Positions 36,034 through 47,355 of a DNA stretch of 64,000 bases are shown here, one piece after another. The notes beneath the pieces are model-generated. The model made no database searches. It was not told the DNA's origin and saw nothing but the letters and a program-made list of their open reading frames with translations. The DNA is taken from positions 2,203,415 to 2,267,414 of the forward strand of contig JAKSZT010054581.1 in the NCBI GenBank assembly GCA_026826555.1, read 5' to 3'. Made by a program: the position numbers and the translations under genes. Position 1 is the first letter of the stretch. Each line of letters begins with the position of its first letter. The DNA comes from Tolypeutes matacus. Lineage: Eukaryota > Chordata > Mammalia > Cingulata > Chlamyphoridae.

Positions 36034-36790
36034 ATGCCTTGGAGCTCACCTTGGGAGTTATTCTGTGGCTGGATATGGAAACTCCATTTCCCCAGAAATG
36101 GTGGAGGAAGACATGGTGTGGCACCAACTTCAGATACTGATTAGTAAATTCAAAGAGTTACAGTATAATCCTAAGGACAACTAAATTTTGAATGTGTCCA
36201 ATTCAGAAAGAGGCTGGTAGCTGCCATTTAAACTCTGCCTCATCATAAGGGGAAGTGAGGCTGATTGAAAATCACAGTGCTGTTAGAAACTGGCTTCTTT
36301 CCATGCACCCAGATTCAGTTGAAGCTCTAGCCTAAACCCCAGCCCCTTATCTGGCAGGGAGGAAGCTGGGGGGACCTGCACCATCTCTCTGGGAAACTGC
36401 AAGCCACACCACAGAAGCCAGTACCCATCCTATTCTAGCAGCACAAGCTGCCTAAGGAGCTATTCCATGGCTGGAGTTAGAAGCTCCATTTCCCATAAAT
36501 GGGAGAGGAGGAAACAGTTGTCCACTGATTTCAGCTACTGATTAATGAGCTCAGCTGGCTAAAGTATAATCCTATATAAGGCTAGGGTTTTAGCCTGTTC
36601 AAGTTGGAAAGAGGACAGTGGTCACCATTTTGACTCTGCCCCCAGTATGAAGGGAAGCTGGGCTGACTGAAAATCCAGTGAAGTTAAGGACTGGCTTCTT
36701 TCCACCAAGATCAGACTGCAGTCCTAGCTAGGCTCAAGCAATGCCTCCACCAGGAAGGAAGCTGGCAGGACCTGCACCACACTCTCCAGG
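36034..36790 (+). repeat. Two tandem 5' UTR modules, about 400 bp each
   Basis: Both modules share, in order, a CTATTCYRTGGCTGG block (36,058 and 36,463), AGCTCCATTTCC-like blocks, a CAGCTACTGATTAATGAGCT-like block, a GGCTGAYTGAAAATC block (36,257 and 36,659), ACTGGCTTCTTTCC, and a closing CTGCACCA...CAACTGCA block (36,394 and 36,791). Spacing of matching blocks is 397-405 bp. Confidence 0.8.
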
Positions 36791-37775
36791 CAACTGCAGG
36801 TGCTTTTGGCTGTCACATACTGAATATTTGGACACCTGAGGCTGCATCCCCACACCACAGTAAGAGAGGAGAGAAGCTGGGTATCCTCTGGGCAACTGCA
36901 AGCATTTTCAGCTCACATAAACAGGTTTGTTGAGGGCCTTTGAGTCCATCTCCACCTCTGCCTCATCATAAGACAGGAATGGGATGGTGTTACCTCAGCA
37001 TCTCAGGGCAACTGCAGGTGCCTTTGTCTTGCACAAATCTGACCTGTGGCTCAACCCATCTCCAATAGGACAAGAGATGGACTGTGTTTGCCCAGCCTTT
37101 CTGGGTAACTGCATGTGCTATTGGTCCACACAGTCTGGACTGGTGGGTTCTTGTGGATCCTCCCTCACCCCCCAATAGGAAAGGAAGGAGCTGGTGTCTC
37201 CACAGCTTTTTCAGGCAATGGCATACAAATTCAGGTTAAATGAACTGGACTGTTGGATGCCTATGGATCCACCCCCACCCCCATAGGATAGGAGGGAACT
37301 GGTGTCTCCACAGCCTCTCTGGACAATGGTGGGTACCTTTGGCCTATAGAGACTGAAATATTGGGAGTCTGTGAATCCAACCACATGTCTTAATAGGATA
37401 GGTGGTGGCTGATGTTTTCTCAGCCTATCTGGGCAGTGACAGGTATTCTAAGCCTTAAGGGCCTGAACTGTTTGGTGTTGGTGGTTCTGTTCCCATGTAC
37501 TAAAGGGCAGAAAGAACAGTACTCCCTCAGCCTCTCAGGGTAACTGCAGGTGAATTCAGCCCACATGGATTAGATTGTTGGGCACTCCAGAGGGTCATTT
37601 TCCACCCCTGGCAAAGAGGAATCTGGTGATCCATCAGTTTACCTGGGCAACTGTGATCATTGTGGACCCACACAGCATAAATCACTGACCACAGCTAAAG
37701 TTCCATCCCCATCCAAGATAGGGGAGAAAGGGGTGAGAAGCTGTCAGTCTCTCTGGGCAACTAAAGAAGTCTTGT
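36787..37775 (+). repeat. About ten tandem monomers, mean period 107 bp
   Basis: The block CTGGGCAACTGCAGGTG or a close variant recurs with its CAACT core at 36,791, 36,893, 37,009, 37,106, 37,216, 37,324, 37,434, 37,541, 37,648 and 37,758. Intervals are 97-116 bp, mean 107. Between them sit a TGGACTGTTGGG-like block and an AATAGGANAGGAG-like block. The units are diverged from each other, so the array is not a recent expansion. By analogy with mouse L1 monomers it is a candidate promoter array. Confidence 0.85.
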
Positions 37776-37920
37776 CCTGCCCAACTTGGATTATTGCACA
37801 TGACTACTGCTCTGTTCCTTCTCCTGAGAGAGAAGAAAGTTGGGAGAAGTTTCATCAATTCTTGGGGCAAAATGGGCAGCTTCAACTTCAGTTCAGTTTA
37901 GAAGGCCAGGATAGAAAGTG

Positions 37921-38930
37921 TTAATAGAGATGAATAGAGAGAAGTGTGACTAGGGCACAGGTAAAGTGCTGAGGAGCAGTGGAGGTGATGCTGAAAAGGG
38001 AAGGTGAATCTAGACAGTGACCTTGGAAGTCAAGTTTACCAATCAAGAGTTTAATGTGTTTTAGAACTAGATTGATGTCAATGGACCATGAAAATTGCTT
38101 GAGCCTGAGAGGGGCACAGGCAGGGCTGGGCCTGAGAAAGGGGTTTTAGCAGCAGGCTTGGTGTTCAGGGTGGACTGAAGGCAAAGACTTGGAGTAAAGG
38201 AGCCAACTACAGAGTCTCCATGGTGTTCTATGAGCAAAAGGCTCAGAAGTCACCCACCTCAGGATCTAGCACTTGTTCCAGTCTGTACTGGTATGTAACT
38301 CTTGAAAAACTTTTGACTATGTATTCAACTATTTCATACCTGATAGAGCTTTTTATGGGGAGCTATTAGATAAAATAAATGATATGCTTCAAGTTAAGTA
38401 CCTAACACTTTACCTTGCAAATGAAAAAACTTCAGTAAACAGCTATAAATATACAAAACACAAATGTTCTTATTTTACAAGTCCATCATTACTCTTCCAC
38501 CCATTCATTTTTGGGAAGCAAGAATTTTATCAAAATTGATGGCAGAAAAGTTGACTAGATTAAGTGTAAGAGATGTGTGTTATTAGTGTTTCCTGACCCA
38601 GTGACCAAAAAAGCATAGTGGAAACTAGTGGAAAAACATTCCAGATATTATTGAATATATAACAAAATTAATTCTATAAAAGTATAGTTTAATACAAGAG
38701 CACAATTATTGAAGTACCAGAAAATAAATTACAAATCAGAAAGTTAAGGTGCAGAATAAGATGATCCTCAAGGTCATTATTGCAAATATAGAAAGACTCA
38801 TATATGTAGGAAAAGATTGGAGCATATTTTGAGAATGTAAATACATTTGTAACTTATTAAGATACTTGGGAATAAGTGTGTTGTCTAACAATTTAAGGAT
38901 CATTTCTGACCTAATATATAAGGGAGAAAT
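37921..38930. other. Unassigned sequence, perhaps L2-like at its start
   Basis: No gene was recognised. A faint resemblance to L2 3' UTR text occurs at about 38,100-38,220 (GGGGTTTTAGCAG and GACTGAAGGCAAAG blocks). The rest is AT-rich without coding signal. Confidence 0.35.
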
Positions 38931-38939
38931 AGAGTTAAG

Positions 38940-39094
38940 CAGAAAATAGTCACTGTAGCTCCACAAAGGTGGTTTACCCAGGGTGCAGAATATCCATTGC
39001 ACTCTGGATGTGCTGACTCCTGCGATTTCCCCAAATGTGGGAAAATCAACTGAATAATTTGTGGTAGTGAGGGACTGCATTTGTTCTCTCCCTG
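38940..39094 (+). pseudogene. U1 snRNA retropseudogene
   Basis: From about 38,965 the sequence follows U1 small nuclear RNA closely: the AAGGTGGTTT block, the stem-loop text with ATCCATTGCACTCTGGATGT, the GATTTCCCCAAATGTGGGAA block, the Sm-site region AATTTGTGGTAGTG and the 3' hairpin ending CCCTG. U1 recognises 5' splice sites through its first nucleotides, and here the first 25-30 bases are badly diverged. The 3' end is followed by a TAAA-rich tail, as expected for an RNA copied by L1 machinery. No snRNA promoter element is seen upstream. Confidence 0.9.
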
Positions 39095-39100
39095 GTAAAA

Positions 39101-39139
<39 letters not shown>

Positions 39140-39165
39140 ACAAACAAGCAAACAAACAAACAAAC
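39095..39165 (+). repeat. (TAAA)n / (CAAA)n tail
   Basis: About 13 TAAA units followed by CAAA units directly downstream of the U1 copy. The likely origin is expansion of the A-rich tail added during retrotransposition. Confidence 0.9.
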
Positions 39166-39175
39166 CAATCACAAG

Positions 39176-42100
39176 TAAAATGATGGAAACAGTCATCAAA
39201 CAACATCCCAAAATGAAAAACCCAGGACCAGTTGGTTTCACAGGTGAGTTCTACCAAGCATTCAACGATGTATACCAATCTTTTTTTTTTTTTTTTTTAT
39301 TATGGGTAAAAATAAAAATTCTCACAATACATACAAACATTTGTAAAATGATATATAAATATATATGCATATATGTGTATTTGCTTACAAAAATGTTATT
39401 TATATATATATATATACATATATATAAAAAGATGTATACCAATCTTACTCAAACTGTTCAAAAAAATTAAATAAGAATGAATGCTTCTACACTCATTCTA
39501 TGAAGCTAATATCACCCTAATACAAAAGCCAGATAAATATAATAAGAAAAAGACCCATTTCCCTATTGAATACAGATGCAAAAATTGTCAACAAAATAGT
39601 TGCTAATTGAATTGAACAACACATTAAAAGAAATATTTATCATGATTATGTGGGTTTTACACCAGGCATGCAAATGTGGTTCAACACAAGAAAATCAATC
39701 AGTGTAATATACCACATTAATAAATCAAAGAAGAAAAATCTAATGAGCCAATCTATTCATACAGAAAAGGCATTTGACAAAATACAGCATCCTATCTTCA
39801 TAAAAATACTATAAAAGATTGGAATCAAAGGAAACTTTCTCACATGATTAAGGCCATATATGAAAAACCCAAAGGTAACATTGTACTCAATGATGAAGTA
39901 GTGAAAGCTTTTCCATTGAGATCAGGGAGAAGACAAAGGTGCCCACTGCCACCACTGTTGTTTAATATAGTGTTGTTTAATAAGTTCTAGCTAGAGCAAT
40001 CAAGCAAGAAAAAGAATAAAAGCCATCCAAATTGGAAAGGAAAAAGTAAAACTTTCATTATTCACAGATGATATGATCCTATACACAGAAAATCCTTAAA
40101 ATCCACAACAAAGCCACTAAAGCTTATAAGAGATTACTGCAGAATGGCAGGATACAAGATTAATACACAAAAATCAGTAGTGTGTATATGCACTAGTAAT
40201 TCCAAATTTAGGTAAGAAATCAGGGAAAAAATTCAATTTACATTAGTGACTAAAAGAATCAAATATTAGGAATAAAACTCACCAGAGATGTAAAGCATTT
40301 TTATTCAGAAAACCACAGTGCATTGATAAAATAAATTTTAAAAGACCTAAATAAATGGTAGAATATTCTGTGCTCATGAATTGGAAGAATAAATAACTTT
40401 AAGATGGCAGTTCTACCTAAATTGATATAGAGATTCAATGCAATCCCAATAAATATTCCACCAGCATTTTTAAAAGAAATGTAAAACACAGTTATCAAAT
40501 TTATTTGGAAGGGTAAGGAGCCTGAATAGCAAGAAATATCTTTAAAAGGAAAAGCGAAGTTGGAAGACTCTCACTTCCAGATTTTAATTCATATTACATA
40601 GGTAGAGTGGTAAAAAAGGCATTGTAGTGGCATAAAGATAGACAGTAGACCAGTGGGACTGAAATGATGGTTGAGAAAGAGAGCATCACATCTATGGTCA
40701 AGTGATTTTTGACAAGGTGGTCAAACCCACCCAGGTGAGGCAGAATATTCTATTCAACAAATTGTGCTGCAAAAACTGGATATCCATATCCGAAAGAAAG
40801 AAAGAGAACCCTTATCTCACACCTTATACAAAAATTAACTCAAAATGGATCAAAGGACTAAATATAAAAGCTACTACCATAAATCTTCTAAAAGAAATTG
40901 TAGGGAAACATCTTCAAGAACTGGTGGTAGGTGGTGGAATCTTAAGTATTACACTGACAATGTGAGCAAAGAAAGAATACATGAATAAATGGGACCTCCT
41001 CAAAGAATTTTGTGATTCAAAGGATTTCATCAAGAAAGTGAAAAGACCACACAATGGGAGAAAATATTTGGAAATCACTTATCCAATATGGTTGATTTCC
41101 AAGCTATATAAAGAGATCATACAACTCAACAATATAAAAGCAAGAAATCCAATTTAAAATGGACAAGAGACTTCAGGCATTTCTCCAAAGAGGAAATACA
41201 AATGGCATAAAAGCACATAAAAATGTTCAATATCACTAGCTATTAGGGAAATACAAATCAAAATGAAAATGAGATATCTCACACCACAAAGAATGGCCAT
41301 TAATTTTTTAAAAACACAGAAAACAATAAGTGATGTAGAGGATGTGGAGAAATAACACTCCATCATTTTTCTTGGGATTGTAAAATGATGCAGCCTTTGT
41401 GGAAGACAGTTTGTCAGTTCCTCAGGGAGCTAAATATATAACTGCCATATGATCTAGCAATTCCATTACTAGAAATACATCCAGAAGAATTGAAAACTAT
41501 GACACAAACAGACATTTGCATACCAATGTTCATAGCAGTGTTATTCCCAATTGCCAAATGGTGGAAACAATCCAAGTGTCCATCAACCAATAAATGCATA
41601 AACAAAATGTGCTATATACATAAGATGAAGACTATGCTGCTGTAAGAAATGAATTTGGGACACAGATGATAATATGGATGATACTTGAAAACATTCTGCT
41701 GAGTGAAATAAACTGTCACAAAAGTACAAATATTGTATAGTCTAACTAACATGAACTAAATGCGAAAAACAAACACATGAAGTTAAAACCTAGAGTATAG
41801 GTTATTCAAAATAGGAGGAGGGCTGAGAAATAATATTGATGCTTAATCTATATGGAAGTTTTAACTAAGTTGATTGTAAAAGTATGGAAATGGATACAGC
41901 TGATGGTAACATATTATATGAGTAGAAGTGACATAGTTGGTTTATAAATGGGATTTTGGCTAAAAAAGGTAGTCTAGGGATGTAACAATGAAAGCTAGAG
42001 AATAATCTAGGGACTGAATAACATAGTAAACTGAGAGGTGGATGAGAATTGTGGTTATTAGTACAAATACAAGGTTGTTCTATGAATGTGAACAAATATA

Positions 42101-42430
42101 AATCACTATTGCAAGGTGTTAAGAATATTGAGAAGCAGGGGAAAAATACAATTAATGTAACCAATGGACTCTAGTTAACAGTAATATTGTAATATTTTTG
42201 CAGCAATGCCAAAGATGTACTATGTTAATAATAGGGGGTATGAAAAATCTATACCAAATGCATACTATAGACCATAGTTAGTGGTAAAATTCTGATGATA
42301 GTATCTCATAATCTGTAACTAATGTTCCACAACAATATAGTGTGTTGGTGGAGGAGTATTGTAGAGGAATTCTGCACAAGTACATGATTGTTTTGTAAGT
42401 TCACAATTTCTCTAATAAAAAATATTTTTA
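39176..42430 (+). mobile_element. Old sense L1: ORF2 reverse transcriptase to 3' end
   Basis: ORF2 runs from just before the reverse-transcriptase domain to its end near 41,740. The catalytic box at 40,061-40,072 reads Phe-Thr-Asp-Asp, with both aspartates kept although frames are broken all around. A 3' UTR of about 0.7 kb follows, with an AATAAAAAATATT end at 42,413-42,428. A 150-bp antisense insert lies at 39,281-39,430. This may be the downstream part of the endonuclease fragment at 35,186. Confidence 0.8.
39281..39430 (-). mobile_element. 150-bp L1 3'-end insertion with perfect target duplication
   Basis: Antisense 3' terminus of the younger L1 type: the T run at 39,281-39,297 is its poly-A tail, and the rest matches 53,700-53,840 and 6,180-6,310 in reverse complement. 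Perfect 14-bp duplications (GATGTATACCAATC at 39,267-39,280 and 39,431-39,444) flank it. This points to a relatively recent event and fixes the true 3' end of the L1 family. Confidence 0.9.
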
Positions 42431-42559
42431 AAAGAGCTATAAGATTTTATTTAGTTGAATCATGGAGAAAATGTGGCCTGCACTAAATGAAGTGGAAATG
42501 CCAGAACTGCCCTGATTTACTGTAGATGAAGATGTAAAAACCTTAGGGAGATTGGAGTG

Positions 42560-43579
42560 TTAGAGTGGAGTTATCATGTGAGATATGTTTAATTACCCAG
42601 AAGTGCCCAGAGGACACCACTTTCACAACTGTGAGGAATAAATTTGTGATAGCACCATGTACCCTGAAGAGCTTTGTGGTCACTCTTCACTGTAGAGCAA
42701 ATATTACTGAGGGAAGTCCTGACACTGTATCTGGATCCTTAAATACAATAAAGATGATCAGATCCCAGGTTGACAGGAGTCTATTTGTGGCACTCATATA
42801 CCCAACACAAGGGGGCAAGGTGGCTGTAATGGACAGCAAAGTCAAAGCAGTAATCAAACCACTCTGACTCACAGAGACATGGCTTTGGCTAGTTGCCCAT
42901 GAGGTATTTAGAAGTGAAATAAATAAGCAGTCTACTAAATTCTTATGTGATCTATATAAGCAGAAGATTTCTAGGCCAAATGAACAAACATCTAACTTTA
43001 ATGAAAAAGAGAGTCATGGCCCCTCTTGAGAAACTTTAAGAGAAACTTGAGAAAGTTTAAGAGACTCAGAACTCATTGAATGAAGGGTAAGCCATGTCTC
43101 CTTGGGGAAGGGTACCGCACATTGCTAAAAATTTATGCTATTAATATTCCTCTTGGCTTTCCCCAAAGGAACCTATGACATTTTACCAGGGTGGCTGTGC
43201 CTTGGGGAAAAGGAAATGATCAGAAATGATCAGCCATTGTCAGCAAATCCTGGACAATGACTCTGAACTGACACTAATTCCAGGAGACCCTAAACATCAC
43301 TGTGGCCCACCACTCAGAGTAGGGGCTTATGGCGTTCAGGTGATTGATGAAGTTTTAGCTCATGCCCATCTCACAGTGGGTTCAGAGGGCCCCCACACCA
43401 ATTCTGTGGTTATTCCCCCTGTTCCAGAATGCATAATTGTAATAGACACACTCAACAAATAGCAAAATCCCCATTTTTGTTCCCTGACCTATTGAATAAG
43501 GACTATTATGGTAGAAAGGCCAAGTGGAAACCATTGGGACTGCCTTACTTAACAAATAGTAAATCAAAAGTAATACCAA
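42560..43579 (+). pseudogene. ERVL-type gag-pol fragment with protease-like region
   Basis: Two open stretches (100 codons from 42,565 and 78 codons from 43,226) resemble ERVL internal sequence. The second looks like the aspartic-protease region: a Leu-Thr-Leu-Ile-Pro stretch follows the position of the catalytic triad, where the expected Asp-Thr/Ser-Gly is not present. Stops interrupt the frame after 43,460. The same provirus continues at 44,390 and 53,864, interrupted by L1 pieces. Inactive. Confidence 0.7.
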
Positions 43580-44128
43580 AGATTTGGAAGGCTAGAATTA
43601 TGAGGAGGGAGAGAAAGAGTAAATAAAGGGCTGAAAGGAAAAAGTTAATATTAATTGAAAAAGAAGAAAACAAAATAGATAGAATAGAAATTGACACCCT
43701 TAAGTTGCAGGCAAATGAAAAAAATATGGTATATAAGAACCACAACAGAAAGCAGAAGGCAGAAAGATGAAGAAAGAATAAGAAATAGCTTGGGATACAA
43801 AATCAATATAGACAGAGACTGGGAAATCACTGAAGAAGAAGCACAGGAAAGAAGAGACAAGCTAGCAGCACCTAATTAAAAATAATGAAAGAAAAAATTA
43901 AGGGGGGAGGAAAGAGGAAAGAAAATCAAGAGACAACAAATAACCAGAGAAAAACCAAACAACCATATATGCAAGCAGTCAAACAAAGCTAAGAAAGAAC
44001 AGTGTTCCTACTAGGGTCCTTGTGGATCCTCTCAGCCTGCTTGTGTTTAATCAATCAATTTTGCTGCAGGGTTCTATCAGCAGGTTTTGAAGCAGATTTT
44101 AGCTATTAAACTAAATTAAAAAGAAAGA
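43580..44128 (-). mobile_element. Isolated antisense piece of L1 5' UTR intron-like segment
   Basis: The reverse complement matches 45,415-45,930 of the complete L1, and it matches 33,725-34,275 directly. The whole piece therefore comes from inside the 44,718-46,157 segment that the 15,442 L1 lacks. On the plus strand it ends in an A-rich run (about 44,110-44,134). Similar ten-base words sit on either side (AAGTAATACC at 43,568 and AAATGATACC at 44,133), but this duplication is weak. Confidence 0.65.
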
Positions 44129-44389
44129 AAAAATGATACCTGAATATTATATTAACTTGTTTTCCCAAACACTCCCAAGATCATTATTGTCATTGAAGTT
44201 GGTTTTTAAAGTGTTCATAGGTTCAAATCAATTTTTGTATCTAGTAAGGATTCACTGTGAGCAGATTATTAGATAGTAATTTCGATAGTGTTATGGTGCT
44301 CACTTTATCTTTTTTGATTGCACCCAGATTTATTTAATCTTGGAGAATTAAACTGAGATTGATTTTTAAACTGTCTGAAAAACAAAAAA

Positions 44390-44547
44390 CCAAGATTCTG
44401 AAGGGATTGCAGAGTTTTGGTGTCAACATCAAGGACTTGAAGTATGTAGCAAAAGGCATTCCCACCATGACCCCATTCAACTGTCATATTTGGCCCAATG
44501 ACTCTTGAATGATGATAATGAATTATCATACTTTAACAAGGCATTGA
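44390..44547 (+). pseudogene. ERVL reverse-transcriptase N-terminal part
   Basis: The short region looks like the start of the ERVL reverse transcriptase and runs up to AACAAGGCATTGA (44,535-44,547). The retroviral text resumes after the nearly identical AACAAGGAATTGA at 53,864-53,876, so the 9.3-kb L1 inserted inside this gene. Frameshifts and stops are present on both sides. Sequence at 44,130-44,390 is unassigned. Confidence 0.7.
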
Positions 44548-44717
44548 GAGAGGGGCCAAGATGGTGTTAGTGTAGGAGGGCACACACTGCAAGCTCCCAG
44601 AGCAAGGTGGATTGTGGACAGGGTCCTGCCTGGGGATCTGTGCTGTGCATGCATGGAATGAGAAGCTTGTACATCTATCTGCGCAGATCAACAGTGTGGA
44701 CAGAATGGTAGAGATTC

Positions 44718-46157
44718 GTGAGTTTTAAGCATGCTGGTGTTGGCTGGCACAGATGGCTGAGCCCCGCGGTTAGGGAGAAAAAAAAATAAAACAGCTGTTT
44801 GGAGCCGCAAGCAGAGCAAGAAAGGTTTATTTTCTGGGGATTTGGCTGCCTGGAGTCCCTTGGACCTTGGGTGAACAGAACAACTGGAGCGAATTGGCAC
44901 CTGGTGGAGGGGAGGGGTGATTTGCCTAGATGCCCAGGGATAAGCCCTGGGCCACCGCTGAGCCAGGAAGAGGGGACACTCTCCAAAAGAGGGAGGGTTC
45001 TGTTGTAGGACAGGGAAAGGAATTTTTTTTTTTTTGCCATTGATCTGGCTGCCTGGATCACCCCATAGCTTTGGGGAGCAGATAAGCCGACCTGAAGCAG
45101 CATCAGGCTGACAGGAAAAGCGAATCTGCAGAGTCAAACTGATTTACATAGCAAACTGGTGATGCTGGTGTTCAGCTCCAGAAGGGGCGGAGTAGGCCGT
45201 CTTTAGCACTATGCACTGACTAACATCAGAGCTACAGCTACCCTGGGGAGTCAAGGAAGTGGGACATGCTAGATTAATTTCCACTAGCCCAGCTAGGGTC
45301 CCTTCCATAAGGGGGTTGTTCTACAAGAGAAATTATTTTGGGTCCTGTATTTAGACAAAAAAAAAAAAAATGAGAGAGAGAGAGAGAGAAGGTCACTTCA
45401 ATAAATGAAAAACAAATACTTTTTAATTTAGTTTAATAGCTAAAAGCTATTATAGAACCCTGCAGGGAAATTGATTGATAAACACAAGCAGGCAGAGGAT
45501 CCAGATGGACCCTAGGGGAATCATTGACCCTCCTTAGCTCTGTTTGACTGATTGCCTGTGTGGATCTTTGGTTTTTCTGTTTATTTCTGGTCTCTTGCTT
45601 TTCTTTCCTCTTTCCTCCCCCCTTTCTTTTTTCTTTCATTTTTTAAAATTAGGTGATGCTAGCTTGTTGCTTCTTTGTTGTGCTTCTTATTCAGTAAGTT
45701 CCCACTCGCTGTCTATACTGATTTTGTATTTCAAACTATCGCTTATCCTTCCTTCATCTGTCTGCCTTCTGCTTTCTGTTCTTGCTCTTAGATACAACAT
45801 TTTTTCATAGGCCCACAACTTAAGGGTGTCAATTTCTATTCCATCTATTTTGTTTTATTCTTTTTTTTTTTGTATTAACTTATTCCTTTCAGCCCTTTCT
45901 TTACTATTTCTCTCCCTCCTCATAATTCTACACTTCTAAATGACTATATATATATATATATATTCCTCCATTTGTTTTCCCAGTCCATTGTAGGAACTCC
46001 ACTTTTTTTTCTTATTACTCTACACTTTCTACACAAGTTAAATATTCATCTCATTAGGTCTCATTTGGCCCACTTCTAAATTTTATCACTATTACTATTA
46101 TCCTTCTGCCTTCCATATATCTTTTGATTCCTCTGACCCTAATCTTTTGCCTTCAAG
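44718..46157 (+). other. Intron-like segment in L1 5' UTR (GT...AG, 1,440 bp)
   Basis: It begins GTGAGT after GTAGAGATTC and ends with a long pyrimidine-rich tract and TTGCCTTCAAG before GGAACATAG. A CCCTAAT branch-point-like motif sits about 20 bases before the end. The L1 at 15,442 reads GTAGATATTC directly followed by TGAACATAG (junction 15,627/15,628), so the flanks join with no extra or lost base. Within the segment are a 219-bp unit, a GA repeat and a TA repeat. A chance deletion is possible, but exact GT-AG borders make splicing the better explanation. Confidence 0.8.
45355..45390 (+). repeat. A run followed by (GA)n
   Basis: An uninterrupted A run followed by nine GA units inside the L1 intron-like segment. 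Nothing functional is claimed. Confidence 0.9.
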
Positions 46158-46302
46158 GGAACATAGAAAGAAGCAAGGAAATAAAATATGAAGAAAAAGT
46201 GCCAAAGAGAAAACCTAACTCACACGCAGAACCAACTGCTAAATAAAACTCTAGAGCATAGAGAAAAGCTAATCAACTGAACAAACCCATGAAGATAATG
46301 TG

Positions 46303-47355
46303 ATGACCAGAGAGGAACAAAAAAATACAAATGACTCTGAGTAACAGGAAAACATGGACCAGTCCAACGAACAAATTAAAAATCAGGAAGTGATGCAGAA
46401 CATCAAACAACTAATCAAAGATATCCAAACAAATACCGTGGACCAACTTAAAGAAGTGAAGGAAAAGATTAAGGACATAAAGAAGACACTGGGAGAATAT
46501 ACTGAAGAAATTGCAAACATGCCTAAAAAGGTAATGGATATGATGGTGAACAATGGCACAATCTGAGAAATCAAAAAGACTCTGGATTCACATAACAGCA
46601 GATTTGAACAGGCAGAGGAAAGAATTACTGATATAGAAGACAATACAGCTGAAATCAAAGAGATAGTAGAAGAGATAGACAAAAAGATAGAAAAAATCCA
46701 GCATGGACTCAGGGAATTAACTGATAATGCAAAATGCATAAACATATTCATTATGGGCATCCCAGAAGGAGAAGAGAAGGGAAAGGAAACAGAAGGAGCA
46801 TTGAAGGAAATAATCACTGAAAACTTCCCAACTCTATTGAGAGAGATGGATGTGCAGATCCAGAAAGAACAGCACACCCCAAATAGTACAAAACCCAACA
46901 GGCCAACTCCAAGACATATACTTGTCAAAATGTCCAATGCTCAAGACAAAGAGAAAATACTCAAGGCAGCAAAAGAAAAGAGAACCATCACATACAAGGG
47001 AAGCACAATAAGATTAAATGCTGATTTCTCACCTGAAACCATGGAGGCAAGGAGACAGTGGTATGACATAGTCAAAATACAAAAAGAAAAATAACTTCCA
47101 GCCACAAATCTTCTATCCAGCAAAACTGGCATTCAAAAATGATGGAGAGTTCAAAATATTCACAAATAAACAGAAATTAAGAGAGTATGTCATTAAGAAA
47201 ACAGCATTTCAAGAAATACTAAAGGAATCTCTACAAGTTGAAAGGAAAAACAAGGGAGAGAGTTGGAGGAGAGTTTAAAAACAACTGAAAAGACAAAAAC
47301 AGAAACAAAACAACATATGACATATATTAACCCAAAGAAAAAATGGCTGAAGTAA
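46303..47355 (+). pseudogene. L1 ORF1 of the complete L1, broken
   Basis: The ATGAC start is conserved with 15,771 and with the antisense copy at 33,371. Expected product is about 350 residues, close to the human 338. Seen in order: a charged coiled-coil region (46,354-46,720), the RNA-binding core with Ile-Met-Gly-Ile-Pro-Glu-Gly (46,750), and a C-terminal domain with Arg-Arg-Gln-Trp-Tyr (47,050). A stop at codon 14, a TGA at 46,564-46,566 and a frameshift near 47,090 inactivate it. It ends 13 bases inside ORF2. Confidence 0.85.

Larger units (their letters stand above)
35811..37920 (+). mobile_element. L1 5' UTR of a second type, built of tandem units
   Basis: The 5' end reads GAGGGAAGCCATGATGGCAG, a form close to the YY1-site-bearing start of mammalian L1s. 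Two modules of about 400 bp (36,034-36,790) and about ten units of about 107 bp (to 37,775) follow, then the stretch that at 14,905-15,100 leads into ORF1. Here ORF1 is absent and the sequence passes into unassigned DNA near 37,920, so it is a 5' fragment. The 5' target sequence AAAACCTATGGG is seen only on the left. Confidence 0.8.

Noticed and set aside
36787..37775. CRISPR-like or satellite array
   Set aside because: Units of 107 bp are diverged, have no separate spacers, and continue an L1 5' end, so they are L1 promoter-type monomers.
39095..39200. U1-L1 chimeric insertion made by template switching
   Set aside because: An A-rich tail separates the U1 body from the L1 ORF2 text, and the L1 here is old and continuous with its own 3' end, so the two are independent.
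38736..39278. 180-codon minus-strand frame over the U1 copy
   Set aside because: It crosses the U1 pseudogene and the TAAA tail (Leu/Phe/Ile/Tyr repeats) and has no domain.
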